Numbered from the stretch's first letter, positions 39,786 through 49,211 are shown. The stretch is 64,000 nt of DNA from Lysobacter firmicutimachus (GCF_037027445.1 NZ_JBANDL010000002.1:4181001-4245000); one strand, 5' to 3'. The notes: generated from the letters alone by a model not told the origin. Program-made: numbers and translations.

Positions 39786-40979
39786 TTGAGCCAGACCTCC
39801 GCCAACCCCGCCCTGAGCACCCCGCCGCTGTCGCTGTACGTGCACCTGCCCTGGTGCGTGCGCAAATGCCCGTACTGCGACTTCAATTCCCATGAGGGCC
39901 GCGGCGCGCTGCCGTTCCAGGCCTATGTCGACGCCCTGCTCGCCGACCTCGAGCACGACCTGCCGCTGGTCTGGGGCCGGCCCGTGCACAGCGTGTTCTT
40001 CGGCGGCGGCACCCCGAGCCTGTTCCCGCCGGAATTCATCGACCGCTTCCTGCAGGGCGCCGGGGCACGCCTGCGCCTGGCGCCGGGCTGCGAGATCACC
40101 CTGGAGACCAACCCCGGCACCGCCGAACACGGCCGCTTCGAGCTGTACAAGGCCGCGGGGGTCAACCGGCTGAGCTTCGGCATCCAGAGCTTCGACGACG
40201 ACTGCCTGCGCCGGCTGGGCCGGATCCACGACAGCGGCGAGGCCGAGGCCGCGGTCAAGCTGGCCCAGGACGCCGGCTTCGACAATCTCAACCTGGACCT
40301 GATGTACGCCCTGCCCGGCCAGACCCTGGCCATGGCCGAGCGCGACCTGGAGCGCGCCTTCGCCCTGCAGCCGGCGCATATCTCGCATTACCAGCTGACC
40401 CTGGAACCCAACACCGTGTTCGCGGCGCGCCCGCCGCAGGGGATTCCCGACGAGGACGGCGCCTGGGACATGCAGGAGCACTGTCAGGCGCTGCTGGCCG
40501 AGCGGGGTTATGCGCAATACGAAGTCAGCGCCTATGCGCGCGAAGGCCGGCGCTGCGCGCACAACCTCAATTACTGGCGCTACGGCGACTACCTGGGCAT
40601 CGGCGCCGGCGCCCACGGCAAGATCACTCTCGGCGCCGAGCAGACCATCCTGCGGCGTTGGAAGCACAAGCATCCGACCCAGTACCTGGCCGCCGCCGGC
40701 AGCGCCGCGGCGATCGGCGGCGACGACCGGATCGACCCGGCGCGGCGTCCGTTCGAGTACATGCTGAACCTGTTGCGCCTGGTCGAAGGCTTCGCTTTGA
40801 GCGATTTCGAGGCGCGCACCGGGCTGGCGCGGCCGGCGATCGCGCCGCAATTGCGGCAGGCCGTGGAAGCCGGCTGGCTGGACTGTGACGGCGAGCGGGT
40901 TCGCCCGACCGAACTCGGCCGCCGCTTCACCAACGACGTCGTCGCCTTGTTCCTGTCCGACTCGCCCCCGCCCGGATAG
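39786..40979 (+). CDS. hemW: Radical SAM heme chaperone HemW (coproporphyrinogen III oxidase-like)
   Basis: 397 residues. The radical SAM cluster motif CVRKCPYC lies at about residues 24-31, followed by FFGGGTPSLF, ETNPGT, FGIQSFDD and LNLDLMYALPGQ. It lacks HemN-specific features and, like HemW, has the shorter CxxxCxxC form; HemW inserts heme into respiratory proteins. The start is the rare codon TTG at 39786, with no strong ribosome-binding site. I see no better in-frame start, so the first few residues are uncertain. Confidence 0.92.
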   Translation: MSQTSANPALSTPPLSLYVHLPWCVRKCPYCDFNSHEGRGALPFQAYVDALLADLEHDLPLVWGRPVHSVFFGGGTPSLFPPEFIDRFLQGAGARLRLAPGCEITLETNPGTAEHGRFELYKAAGVNRLSFGIQSFDDDCLRRLGRIHDSGEAEAAVKLAQDAGFDNLNLDLMYALPGQTLAMAERDLERAFALQPAHISHYQLTLEPNTVFAARPPQGIPDEDGAWDMQEHCQALLAERGYAQYEVSAYAREGRRCAHNLNYWRYGDYLGIGAGAHGKITLGAEQTILRRWKHKHPTQYLAAAGSAAAIGGDDRIDPARRPFEYMLNLLRLVEGFALSDFEARTGLARPAIAPQLRQAVEAGWLDCDGERVRPTELGRRFTNDVVALFLSDSPPPG

Positions 40980-41166
40980 CGCGGACCGTTCGCGCCGGAA
41001 TGCGCAATGCGGCGCGCGCGGTGGCCGCCGCTCCCCCCTCAAGCCGTTGCTGCGAATGGCCGCCTCCTATCGGCTGTCGCGCCCGTCCGCTCCCGCACAC
41101 GGGATTCGGGCTGGCGAGCGCCCGGGAGGCGTGGTTATATCTCGCGGTCGTCTGCAACCAATTCCC

Positions 41167-43416
41167 ATGCCCGCCACGTACGACCCTCTGGACGCTTCGC
41201 CGCCGCGGCCCACCCTGGCCACGGCCGCCCTGCCGCGTCGCGTGCGCCGGGCGCTGGAACAGCTCTACGCTTTGATCAGCGACGAGACCGCGCCGCCGCT
41301 GGAGCGGATGCTGGCCGAGTTCGAGCAACAATTGTTCCGCCAGGCCGATCAGGCCCGCCTCCCCAGTCTGCAAGCCGGCTATCTGGAAACCCTGCGCCTG
41401 GTGCGGCTGCGCCGCGCCGACCTGATCCCGCGTTTCCTGGTCCTGCTGGAAGCCGCCCTGACCCGGGTGCGCGAGCCGCCCCCGCGCGCGGTCAAGGCCG
41501 GCACGCCGAGCTTCGGCGACCTGCGCCTGCTCGACGACAGCGAAATCGACGAGGACACCGTCCTGCGCAACATCGCCGTGCGCCAGGAGTCGCGCTCCAG
41601 CCTCGGCCTGATGCTGCTCGGCCAGCGCTTCGGGGTGCTGGCCGGCGGCCCGGCATTCGATGCCGAGCGCCTGCCGGTCGGCCCGCACCGGCTGGGCCGG
41701 ATCTTCGCCGACGCCTGCCAGCCGCTGCAGATCGGGCTGGACTCGCGCCTGGATCTGTACCGGGTGTTCGACCAGCAGGTCATGCCGGGCTATGCCCACC
41801 TGGTCGAGCAGATGAACGCCCTGCTGGCGCGCGAGAACGTGCTGCCCGGCTTGTCGTTCGTGCCGCTGCGCACCACCCGCGACCGCAGCGCCGTCGACCC
41901 CGCCGCCGCCGACAAACCGCGCGCGGCGCCGGCGGAGACCGCCCCGGGCACCGCACAACCGCGCCCCCACACCGCTTGGCTCGGCCAACGCAACGCCGCC
42001 GCGCCGGCCGAGCGCAACCGCGACGAGTTCGCCACCCTGCAGCGCTGGCTGGACGAGCGCCGCGGCTTGGTCGACCGGTTGCGTCCGCGCATTCCCGGCC
42101 AGCCGCCGACCGCGATCGCGCTGGACACCGGCGAAGTGCTCGATGCCCTGACCCGGGCCGACCAGGAACTGCCGCGCGGCGAACAGCGGCTGCGCAAGAT
42201 CGCCGAGTTGCGCCAGGCCGTGCTCAGCCGCGCCCAGGCCGGCACCTCGCTGTCGCGCGACGACGGCGACGTGTTCGAACTGCTCGACCTGCTCTACGAC
42301 GAAATCGAACACCGCCTGCGCGGCGACTCGAACATCGCCGCCCTGCTCAACCGCTTGCAGGCCCCGCTACTGCACGCCGCGCTGCGCGATCATTCGCTGC
42401 TCGGCCAGCAGAGCAACCCGGCGCTGCAGCTGCTCAACACCGTCGCCGAAGCCGGCGCGCGCTGGACGCCGAACGACGATGTCGATCCGCAGTTGCTCGA
42501 ACCGCTGCACCGCGCGGTCGACCATGTCGCCACGCACTTGAGCGACGGCGAGGCCGCGTTCGACTACGCCAATCAGCGCCTGCAGGAGCAATTGCAGACG
42601 CTGAACCGCAAGGCCGAAGTGACCGAACGCCGCCACGTCGAGGCCGCGCGCGGCAAGGAAAAGCTCGAACTGGCCAAGCGCCGCGCCGCCGAGACGGTCG
42701 AATCGATCAGCGCCGACCAGCGCCTGCCGCGCTTCGTCCAGAGCCTGCTCAACCAGGCCTGGGCCGATGTGCTGACCCTCACCCTGCTGCGCCACGGCGA
42801 AGACTCCGAAGCCTGGCGGCGCCAGCTCGAAATCACCGGGCAGATCGTCGCCGCCAACAACGGCGAAACCGGCCCGGCCGCGCCGGCAGGGCTGGAAGCG
42901 GACATCGAACACGCGCTGGGCCTGGTCGGCTACCACGCCGACGACGCCCGCGCGATCGCCCACCAGCTCAGCCTGGGCGCCGCGCCGGGCGAAGACGCGG
43001 CCTCGCGCACCGAACTGGCGATGAAGCTGCGCGCGCGCGGCCGCCTCGGCGAAGAAGCCGCTCCGGTGCGGACCGAGCTGCCGCCGCGCAACGAAGCCGA
43101 GCAAGACTGCTGGGAGCGGATCCGCACTCTGCCGTTCGGCACCTGGTTCGAATTCGTACAGAACCAACAGGGCGACGTGGTGCGGCGACGGCTGTCCTGG
43201 TTCAGCACCGTCACCGACAACGCCCTGTTCGTGAACCAGCGCGGCCAGCGCGTGGGCGAGCAATCGCTGGACAGTCTGGCGCGGATGATGGCGCGCGATC
43301 AGGCGCGGGTGGTCGCCGCCGAACGCAGCGGCCTGGTCGAGCGCGCCTGGCACGCGGCCCTGGACTTGCTGCGCGGGTTCGGCGCCAAGCCCCACGATGC
43401 CGGAGACGGCGCATGA
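41167..43416 (+). CDS. DUF1631 domain protein
   Basis: 749 residues from the ATG at 41167. Almost entirely helical and rich in Arg, Leu and Glu. The N-terminus has the DUF1631 pattern (RVRRALEQLYALISDETAPPLERML; then FGDLRLLDDSEIDEDTVLRNIAVR), and the C-terminal part ends in a beta-rich region (WFEFVQNQQGDVVRRRLSWFS) with a VNQRGQR turn. Function unknown. No signal peptide. Its stop codon overlaps the ATG of a PilZ-domain gene, so the two are probably cotranslated and linked to c-di-GMP signalling. Confidence 0.88.
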   Translation: MPATYDPLDASPPRPTLATAALPRRVRRALEQLYALISDETAPPLERMLAEFEQQLFRQADQARLPSLQAGYLETLRLVRLRRADLIPRFLVLLEAALTRVREPPPRAVKAGTPSFGDLRLLDDSEIDEDTVLRNIAVRQESRSSLGLMLLGQRFGVLAGGPAFDAERLPVGPHRLGRIFADACQPLQIGLDSRLDLYRVFDQQVMPGYAHLVEQMNALLARENVLPGLSFVPLRTTRDRSAVDPAAADKPRAAPAETAPGTAQPRPHTAWLGQRNAAAPAERNRDEFATLQRWLDERRGLVDRLRPRIPGQPPTAIALDTGEVLDALTRADQELPRGEQRLRKIAELRQAVLSRAQAGTSLSRDDGDVFELLDLLYDEIEHRLRGDSNIAALLNRLQAPLLHAALRDHSLLGQQSNPALQLLNTVAEAGARWTPNDDVDPQLLEPLHRAVDHVATHLSDGEAAFDYANQRLQEQLQTLNRKAEVTERRHVEAARGKEKLELAKRRAAETVESISADQRLPRFVQSLLNQAWADVLTLTLLRHGEDSEAWRRQLEITGQIVAANNGETGPAAPAGLEADIEHALGLVGYHADDARAIAHQLSLGAAPGEDAASRTELAMKLRARGRLGEEAAPVRTELPPRNEAEQDCWERIRTLPFGTWFEFVQNQQGDVVRRRLSWFSTVTDNALFVNQRGQRVGEQSLDSLARMMARDQARVVAAERSGLVERAWHAALDLLRGFGAKPHDAGDGA

Positions 43417-43760
43417 ACGATCCTTTCCGCCGCGCCCGCCGGCGCCGCATCGCCGACACCGTGCAGGTCGTGGACACCATGACCGAGACCGTGATCGGCC
43501 ACCTCGGCAATCTGTCCGAGACCGGCATGATGCTGATCGCCAGCGCGCCGCTGACCGAGGACGCGCTGTACCAGCTGCGCTTCGATCTGCGCGACTCGGC
43601 GCAGCAGCCGCCGATCGAGGTCGGCGCGCACCTGCTGTGGCAAGACCGCGCCAGCATGCCCGGCCAGACCTGGGCCGGCTTCCGCTTCATCTGCGTGCCC
43701 GAGAACGGCATGCAGCATCTGCGGCGTTGGCTGGATTCGCCGGGCGGCAACTACGCGTAG
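43413..43760 (+). CDS. PilZ-domain c-di-GMP receptor protein
   Basis: 115 residues, a single PilZ domain. The arginine-rich N-terminus (RRARRRRIADTVQVVD) supplies the RxxxR motif for c-di-GMP binding, although the exact spacing is unclear. The second motif is seen as N-L-S-E-T-G-M (D/N-x-S-x-x-G). Its ATG overlaps the DUF1631 stop codon. It is a likely receptor for c-di-GMP in this window, which also encodes a GGDEF-EAL enzyme at 50007-54575. Confidence 0.88.
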   Translation: MNDPFRRARRRRIADTVQVVDTMTETVIGHLGNLSETGMMLIASAPLTEDALYQLRFDLRDSAQQPPIEVGAHLLWQDRASMPGQTWAGFRFICVPENGMQHLRRWLDSPGGNYA

Positions 43761-43933
43761 CGGACGACAGCGGCGCAGTCGCGAGCCGGGACCGGGGCGC
43801 AGGGCCAACGGACAAACCGCGCAAAGCCGGCCGCCGCCGCTTTGGCCGAGGCCTATCCGCCGACTCCTGGCTTCAGGCACTGCCGGCCGCGAGGGCGCAA
43901 AATAGCCCCCGTCCCCGCCAGTCCGCGCCCGCA

Positions 43934-45274
43934 ATGACCGCTTCCGACCGCTCCGCCGATCCGTCCGCCCTGTACGCCTCGCACGTCGCCGAACTGCAGC
44001 GCCGCGCCGAAACCGCGCTGGAACGCGGCGGCTTCGATCACCTGGTGGTGCCCAGCGGCACCTTGCACTATCAGGTCTTCGACGATCGCGACTACCCGTA
44101 TGCGGTCAATCCGCAGTTCAAGGCCTGGGTGCCGCTGGTGCGCAATCCCGGCAGCTGGCTGGTGTTCACGCCGGGCGCCAAGCCCAAGCTGGTCTATCTG
44201 CAACCGTTCGACTACTGGCACGTGGTGCCGCAGGCGCCGAGCGGCTGGTGGGTCGAACACTTCGAAGTGATCGTGATCCGCGAGCCGCAGCAGGCGCTGG
44301 CGCATCTGCCCGCCGACGCCGCCCGCTGCGCGATCCTCGGCGAGCCGCAGAGCGCGCTGGGCGCGTTCGCGCCGAACAATCCGCCGCCGGTGATCGATTA
44401 CCTGGAGTACCACCGCGCGTTCAAGACGCCCTACGAAGTGGCGATGATGCGCGAGGCCACGCGCAAGGGCGTGCGCGCGCACCGCGCCGCCGAAGCCGCG
44501 TTCCGCGCCGGCGCCAGCGAATTCGACATCCACCTGGCCTACTGCGCCGCCGCGCGCCAGGACGCCAACGAACTGCCCTACGGCAACATCGTCGCCTTGA
44601 ACCAGAACGGCGCGGTGCTGCACTACATGGAACTCGACCGCGAAGCGCCGGCGCAATCGCGCAGCTTCCTGATCGACGCCGGCGCCAGCCACGTCGGCTA
44701 CGCCTGCGACATCACCCGCACGTACGCCGCCGACCGCGACGGCGAGTTCCAGGCCCTGATCGACGCGGTCGACCTCGCGCAACGGCGCATGTGCGACCAG
44801 GTCCGCGCCGGCTTCGACTACAAGCAACTGCATCTGGACGCGCATCTGGCCCTGGCCGGCATCCTCAAGGACTTCGGCGTTTTGAAGACCTCGCCCGAAG
44901 CCGCGGTCGCCACCGGCGTCAGCGGCGTGTTCTTCCCGCACGGCATCGGCCACGGCATCGGCCTGCAGGTGCACGAGGTGGCCGGTTTCGCCGCCTCCGA
45001 CCGCGGCGGCCGCATCGACAAGCCGGCCGGGCACCCCTATCTGCGCCTGACCCGCGTGCTCGAACCGGGCATGGCGGTGACGATCGAGCCGGGCTTGTAC
45101 TTCGTCGACTTGCTGCTGCAGGGCCTCAAGCAGGGCGAACACGCCGACAGCGTCGACTGGAACCGGATCGAACAGTGGCGCCCGTACGGCGGCATCCGCA
45201 TCGAAGACGACGTGGTCTGCACCGAGGCCGCGCCGGTCAACCTGACCCGCGAAGAGTTCGCTGCGGTGGACTGA
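43934..45274 (+). CDS. pepQ: Xaa-Pro dipeptidase (M24B metallopeptidase)
   Basis: 446 residues, matching the PepQ length. The dinuclear metal ligands of the pita-bread fold are in place: two Asp in LIDAGASHVGYACDITRTY, His in GIGHGIGLQVHE, Glu in VTIEPGLY and Glu in RIEDD. It cleaves dipeptides ending in proline. The ATG at 43934 was chosen because the family N-terminus starts shortly after; the longer frame overlaps the PilZ gene. It is a separate unit from the DUF1631-PilZ pair. Confidence 0.94.
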   Translation: MTASDRSADPSALYASHVAELQRRAETALERGGFDHLVVPSGTLHYQVFDDRDYPYAVNPQFKAWVPLVRNPGSWLVFTPGAKPKLVYLQPFDYWHVVPQAPSGWWVEHFEVIVIREPQQALAHLPADAARCAILGEPQSALGAFAPNNPPPVIDYLEYHRAFKTPYEVAMMREATRKGVRAHRAAEAAFRAGASEFDIHLAYCAAARQDANELPYGNIVALNQNGAVLHYMELDREAPAQSRSFLIDAGASHVGYACDITRTYAADRDGEFQALIDAVDLAQRRMCDQVRAGFDYKQLHLDAHLALAGILKDFGVLKTSPEAAVATGVSGVFFPHGIGHGIGLQVHEVAGFAASDRGGRIDKPAGHPYLRLTRVLEPGMAVTIEPGLYFVDLLLQGLKQGEHADSVDWNRIEQWRPYGGIRIEDDVVCTEAAPVNLTREEFAAVD

Positions 45275-45963
45275 GCGCCGCCAGCCGTAGCACGAAGGCG
45301 CGAGTCGCCGTCCAGAACTTTGCAGCTGCTGTTGCTGCTGTTGCTGCCGTTGCCGTTGCCGTTGCGGTGAAGAGCTTGGCGTCGCAGCGAACTCGCGAGA
45401 ACGCCCTGAAGCCCCGAAGGGCGGGCCGCAGGGATGCGGCCCGTGCGCAGCCAGGCCAGGGATGGCCTGTGCGGAGCAGCCCGGCGAAAACCTCGTCCCA
45501 TAGTGGCTTTTGATCCGAAAACAGCCATGGCGTTTTCTTTGGTTACTTTCTTTGTCGCCTTGGACAAAGAAAGTGACCCGGCCGCTTGCGGACGGAAGCT
45601 TTGCTTTGAGCTTTGAGCTTTGAAGCTTTCGAAGCCTTCGAACGACAGACGCCGCGAGACCGCAAGAACGCGGTCGCGGCTTGTGATCAAAGGAAATCCC
45701 TATGGGGCGCCGCTCCTACAGCGATGATTTCGGGCTTCGATAGATGGCGGAGGCGTTGACTCCTCTGCGCGTCCCTTGGTCGCGGCTCACGCCGCTCCTA
45801 CAAGGGCGCAGGACAAAGACACGGCGAAGGGCGAGATGGCTTTGAAGCCTTCGAAAAACAAACGGCGCGAGACCGCAGCAGCGCGGTCGCGGCTTGTGAC
45901 CGAAGGAAATCCCGGTGGGACGCCGCTCCTGCAGGGAGCGGTGGCGCGACCGCCATGCGCGGA
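45275..45963. repeat. Island of dispersed intergenic repeats
   Basis: 689 bases without a credible gene. Contents: a GCTGTT/GCCGTT microsatellite (45321-45365); a perfect 12-bp inverted repeat ACTTTCTTTGTC/GACAAAGAAAGT (45545-45556 and 45563-45574); a run of GAGCTTT units (45605-45630); two copies of a 91-92-base repeat with 213-base spacing (45631-45722 and 45844-45934); and a REP-like unit with the CGCGGCTCACGCCGC core (45779-45803). Small frames here only translate repeat sequence. Confidence 0.85.
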
Positions 45964-46563
45964 TCACCAAACCTTGTACACCCGCCCGCTCTGCACGCCC
46001 TCGACGCTGCGCTGGTAGGCCAGCGCCGCCTGCGCGGCGGTCACCGTGCCGAAGCCGGGGAAGAAATCGCCGTACGCTTCCAGCGACTCGGTCAACAGGG
46101 TCGGGCTGACCACGTTGATCCTCAGGCCGCGCTGCAATTCGCAGGCCGCGCCCTGGACGAAGCCCTCCAGCGCCCGGTTGACCGCGCTGGCGTTGGCGCC
46201 GGCGCGGATCGGCTCGTCCGCGACGATGCCGCTGGTCAGGGTGATCGAGCCGCCATCGTTGAGGTGGTGCTGGCCGAGCAGGGCCAGGCGCACCTGGCCG
46301 AGCAGTTTGTCGTTGAGGCCGATCGCGAACTGTTCGGGGCGCATCTCCGGCAACGGGCCGAAGTGCAGCACGCCGGCGGCCGAGACGATCGCATCGAGCT
46401 TTCCGGTGCGCGCGAACAGCGCTTCGACGCTGGCGTCGTCGGTGATGTCGACCGGGTAGTCGGCGCTGCTGCGGCCGGCGGCCAGGATCTGGTGCTTCGG
46501 CGCGAGCCGTTCGGCGATGGCCCGGCCCAGCGTGCCGCTGGCGCCGACGAGGAGGATCTTCAT
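45964..46563 (-). CDS. Short-chain dehydrogenase-like protein lacking YxxxK
   Basis: 199 residues, Rossmann fold. The dinucleotide motif is VGASGTLGRAIAERL, followed by a short AGRSS element that could favour NADP(H), and DIT and SAAGVLHFG segments. The classical catalytic Tyr-x-x-x-Lys is replaced: after SGIVADEPIRAG the sequence reads ANASAVNRALEG. The protein therefore belongs to the small atypical SDR group, and its activity is uncertain. It is divergent from a LysR-type regulator with a 100-base intergenic region, a common arrangement in which the regulator controls the enzyme. Confidence 0.88.
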   Translation of the reverse strand: MKILLVGASGTLGRAIAERLAPKHQILAAGRSSADYPVDITDDASVEALFARTGKLDAIVSAAGVLHFGPLPEMRPEQFAIGLNDKLLGQVRLALLGQHHLNDGGSITLTSGIVADEPIRAGANASAVNRALEGFVQGAACELQRGLRINVVSPTLLTESLEAYGDFFPGFGTVTAAQAALAYQRSVEGVQSGRVYKVW

Positions 46564-46645
46564 GAGGGCGAGTCCAAGTGAGGGAACAGCGGCCAGTCTG
46601 CGCGCCGGGCCGGCGCCGGTGAATGCGCTAGGATTTCGCGCACCC

Positions 46646-46660
46646 CTAACCAGCGGTTAG
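46646..46660. promoter_or_regulatory. Perfect palindrome, probable LysR-type operator
   Basis: CTAACC-AGC-GGTTAG, a 6-bp inverted repeat with a 3-base centre, ending 3 bases before the ATG of the LysR-type gene and inside the divergent SDR/LysR intergenic region. The position fits autorepression of the regulator. Confidence 0.6.
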
Positions 46661-46663
46661 CCC

Positions 46664-47563
46664 ATGGACAAGCTGCGCAGCATGGCCGTGTTCGTCGCCG
46701 TCGCCGACACCGGCAGCTTCGCCGCCGCGGCCGAGGCCGAAGACCTGTCGGCGGTGATGGTCGGCAAGCACATCCGCCAGCTCGAACAGCACCTCGGCGC
46801 GCGCCTGCTCCAGCGCGATACGCGCAAGCAGCGCCTGACCGAAGTCGGCGCGGCGTTCCTCGACGATTGCCGGCGCATTCTCGACCAGGTCCGGCAGGCC
46901 GAAGCGGTGGCCGAGCGGCTGCGCGACGACGCCCGCCCCAGCGGCCGCTTGCGGGTCACCGCGCCGCTGACCCTGGGCGGCAGCGCGGTCGCCGCAGTGG
47001 TCGCCGAATACCTGCAGCGCTATCCCGAGGTCTCGGTCGAACTGGTGCTGGCCGACCGCCTGTCCGACCTGATCGCCGAAGCCTTCGACGTGGCGATCCG
47101 GATCGGCCCGCTGGCCGACTCCGATCATCTGACCGCGCGCCCGCTGCGGCCCTACCGGATGATCGTCTGCGCTTCGCCGGACTATCTGCGCCGCCATGGC
47201 ACGCCGACCGAGCCGGCGCACCTGGCCGAACACAACTGCCTGCATCACCTGCTGTGGCACCGCAACGCCGGCTGGCGCTTCGACGCGCTGGGCCCGGAGC
47301 CGCTGCAACTGCACGGCAACTTCGCCACCAACCACGGCGAAGCCCTGCGCCGCGCCGCGGTGGCCGGATGCGGCATCGTCCTGCAACCGGAAGTCCTGCT
47401 CGCCGACGACCTCGCCAGCGGCCGCCTGGTGCGCCTGCTCGAGGATCAGTTGCCGCCGCCGCGCCCGGTGCACCTGCTGTACCCGCGCGACCGCCAGCCG
47501 TTGCCCAAGCTCAGCCGCTTCGTCGAATTGGCGATGCAGCGCATGGGGCCGGAGTCGGAGTAG
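46664..47563 (+). CDS. LysR-family transcriptional regulator
   Basis: 299 residues. The N-terminal winged helix-turn-helix (MAVFVAVADTGSFAAAAEAE, then VGKHIRQLEQHLGARLLQR) and the C-terminal periplasmic-binding-like effector domain (GRLRVTAPLTLGG; DVAIRIGPLADSDHL) place it in the CrgA/DsdC-like branch. Unusually for the recognition helix, the sequence is SAVMVGKHI. It is divergent from the SDR-like gene and probably regulates it. A palindrome just before its start codon may mediate autoregulation. Confidence 0.92.
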   Translation: MDKLRSMAVFVAVADTGSFAAAAEAEDLSAVMVGKHIRQLEQHLGARLLQRDTRKQRLTEVGAAFLDDCRRILDQVRQAEAVAERLRDDARPSGRLRVTAPLTLGGSAVAAVVAEYLQRYPEVSVELVLADRLSDLIAEAFDVAIRIGPLADSDHLTARPLRPYRMIVCASPDYLRRHGTPTEPAHLAEHNCLHHLLWHRNAGWRFDALGPEPLQLHGNFATNHGEALRRAAVAGCGIVLQPEVLLADDLASGRLVRLLEDQLPPPRPVHLLYPRDRQPLPKLSRFVELAMQRMGPESE

Positions 47564-47876
47564 CCGCCTGCGGCTGTACCGGAGGAGCGGCGGGCCGCAG
47601 GGGTGTCCTCCGATCATCGACCGCGACCAGCGAAGCGGTGAGTACCCGGCCGCCTGCCAAGGCCAAGCTCCCACGGGAGTGACCGGCGCAAGGTCCTGAA
47701 GTCCAGGCTTCGGTCACTGCGCTCGCGTGCATCGTCGCGGTTGTCGCGGCTTGCGCCGCCCCACCCCAAGGCGCATACGTCGCCCAAGCTGTTCCCGCCT
47801 TTGCAAAAGAGGGCCAGTGGGGATTGCCCTCGCTCTTGTTCTAGGGCTTGGTCTCGCTTCGGCAGCCCGGCCCGCC
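47564..47876. other. Gene-free gap with degenerate dispersed repeat
   Basis: 313 bases between the LysR gene and the convergent pepP gene. Around 47790-47840 there is CCTTTGCAAAAGAGGG followed by GGGGATTGCCCTCGCTCTTG, which looks like a degenerate copy of a repeat common in Xanthomonadaceae intergenic DNA (recalled, not searched). No gene seen. Confidence 0.5.
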
Positions 47877-49211
47877 TCAGGCCGCGCGCCGGCGCGCCAT
47901 CAACGCCTCGATCTCGTCCGCGCTGCGCGCCAGGCGATCGGTCAACACCTCGCAGCCGGCCTTGGTTACCACCACGTCGTCCTCGGTGCGGATGCCGATC
48001 CCGCGCCATTTCGGTTCGACCGTGCTGTCGTCCGCGCTTACGTACAGGCCCGGCTCGATGGTGAACGCCATGCCCGGCTCCAGCAACCGCGACTCGCCGT
48101 CGATGCGGTACTCGCCGACGTCGTGTACGTCCATGCCCAGCCAATGCCCGGTCTTGTGCCGGTAGAAGCGCTTGTAATGGCCCTCGGCCAGATTCTTTTC
48201 CAGCTTGCCCTTGAGCAGGCCGAGCCGCAGCAGGCCTTCGGTCAGGGTCTCGACCGCGGCCAGATGGCCGGCCTCGTAGGGCACGCCCGGCCGCGCCTGG
48301 GCCAGCGCCGCCGCCTGCGCCGCGCCGACCAGATCGTGCAGCGCGCGCTGCTCCGCCGTGAAGCGCCCGTTGACCGGGAAAGTACGGGTGATGTCGGCCG
48401 CGTAGCCGCGGTACTCGGCGCCGGCGTCGATCAGGACCAGTTCGCCGTCGCGGATCGGCGCGTTGTTGGCGCGGTAATGCAGTACGCAGGCGTTGCTGCC
48501 GGCGCCGACGATGCTGCCGTAGGCGGACTCGGCATCGTGGCGGCGGAACACCGCCTCGATCTCGGCCTGCAACTCGTATTCGTGCAGGCCCGGACGCGCC
48601 GCGGCCATCGCCGCCTCGTGGGCGAGCACGCTGATGTCGGCGGCACGCTGCATGAAACGCAGCTCGTCGCGGTCCTTGAACAGGCGCAATTCGTCGAGCA
48701 GATGGCCGAGTTCGAGGAATTCGTGCGGCGGCTGCGCGCCTTGGCGCACCATCGCCCGCACCCGGTTGAGCCAGCCGATCAGCTTGAGATCGAACTCGAC
48801 GTCGCGGCCGAAGTGGTAGTAGACCCGCGAACGGCCTTCCAGCAGCCCCGGCAGGATGTCGTCGATGTCGGCGATCGGATAGGCGTCGTCGAGGCCGAAC
48901 GCCTCGACCGCCCCTTCCGGCCCGAAACGCGGGCCGTCCCAGGCTTCGCGCTCGGCATCGCGTTCGCGGCAGAACAGCAGGGTCTCGCCGTGGCGCCGGC
49001 CGGGCACCAGCACCAGCACCGCCTCCGGCTCGGGAAAGCCGGTCAGATAGCTGAGGTCGGAATCCTGGCGGAACGGGTAATGGGTGTCGCGGCTGCGGAT
49101 GCGTTCCACCGCCGACGGCACGATCACGATCGCGTCGTCGCCGGCCATGTCCATCAGCTGCTTGCGCCGCCGCGCATAGGCCTTGGCCGGCATGGTCAAC
49201 GCGGTCAGCAT
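47877..49211 (-). CDS. pepP: Xaa-Pro aminopeptidase P
   Basis: 444 residues, M24B family with the aminopeptidase P N-terminal domain (YARRRKQLMDMAG; FRQDSDLSYLTGFPEPEAVLVL). Metal ligands: two Asp in LIDAGAEYRGYAADITRTFP, His in TGHWLGMDVHD, Glu in FTIEPGLY and Glu in IRTEDD. It removes an N-terminal residue preceding proline. The start lies one base after the ygfB stop codon; ygfB-pepP is a conserved gammaproteobacterial order, where ubiquinone genes often follow. Confidence 0.95.
   Translation of the reverse strand: MLTALTMPAKAYARRRKQLMDMAGDDAIVIVPSAVERIRSRDTHYPFRQDSDLSYLTGFPEPEAVLVLVPGRRHGETLLFCRERDAEREAWDGPRFGPEGAVEAFGLDDAYPIADIDDILPGLLEGRSRVYYHFGRDVEFDLKLIGWLNRVRAMVRQGAQPPHEFLELGHLLDELRLFKDRDELRFMQRAADISVLAHEAAMAAARPGLHEYELQAEIEAVFRRHDAESAYGSIVGAGSNACVLHYRANNAPIRDGELVLIDAGAEYRGYAADITRTFPVNGRFTAEQRALHDLVGAAQAAALAQARPGVPYEAGHLAAVETLTEGLLRLGLLKGKLEKNLAEGHYKRFYRHKTGHWLGMDVHDVGEYRIDGESRLLEPGMAFTIEPGLYVSADDSTVEPKWRGIGIRTEDDVVVTKAGCEVLTDRLARSADEIEALMARRRAA

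Noticed and set aside
45434..45616. Small frame reading MAFSLVTFFVALDKE
   Set aside because: It translates the dispersed ACTTTCTTTGTC inverted-repeat element. Such frames recur wherever the element occurs and show no independent coding evidence.
45631..45934. Possible CRISPR array from the repeated blocks
   Set aside because: There are only two copies, 91-92 bases each with 213-base spacing, no short regular repeat/spacer pattern and no cas genes. They are dispersed repeats.
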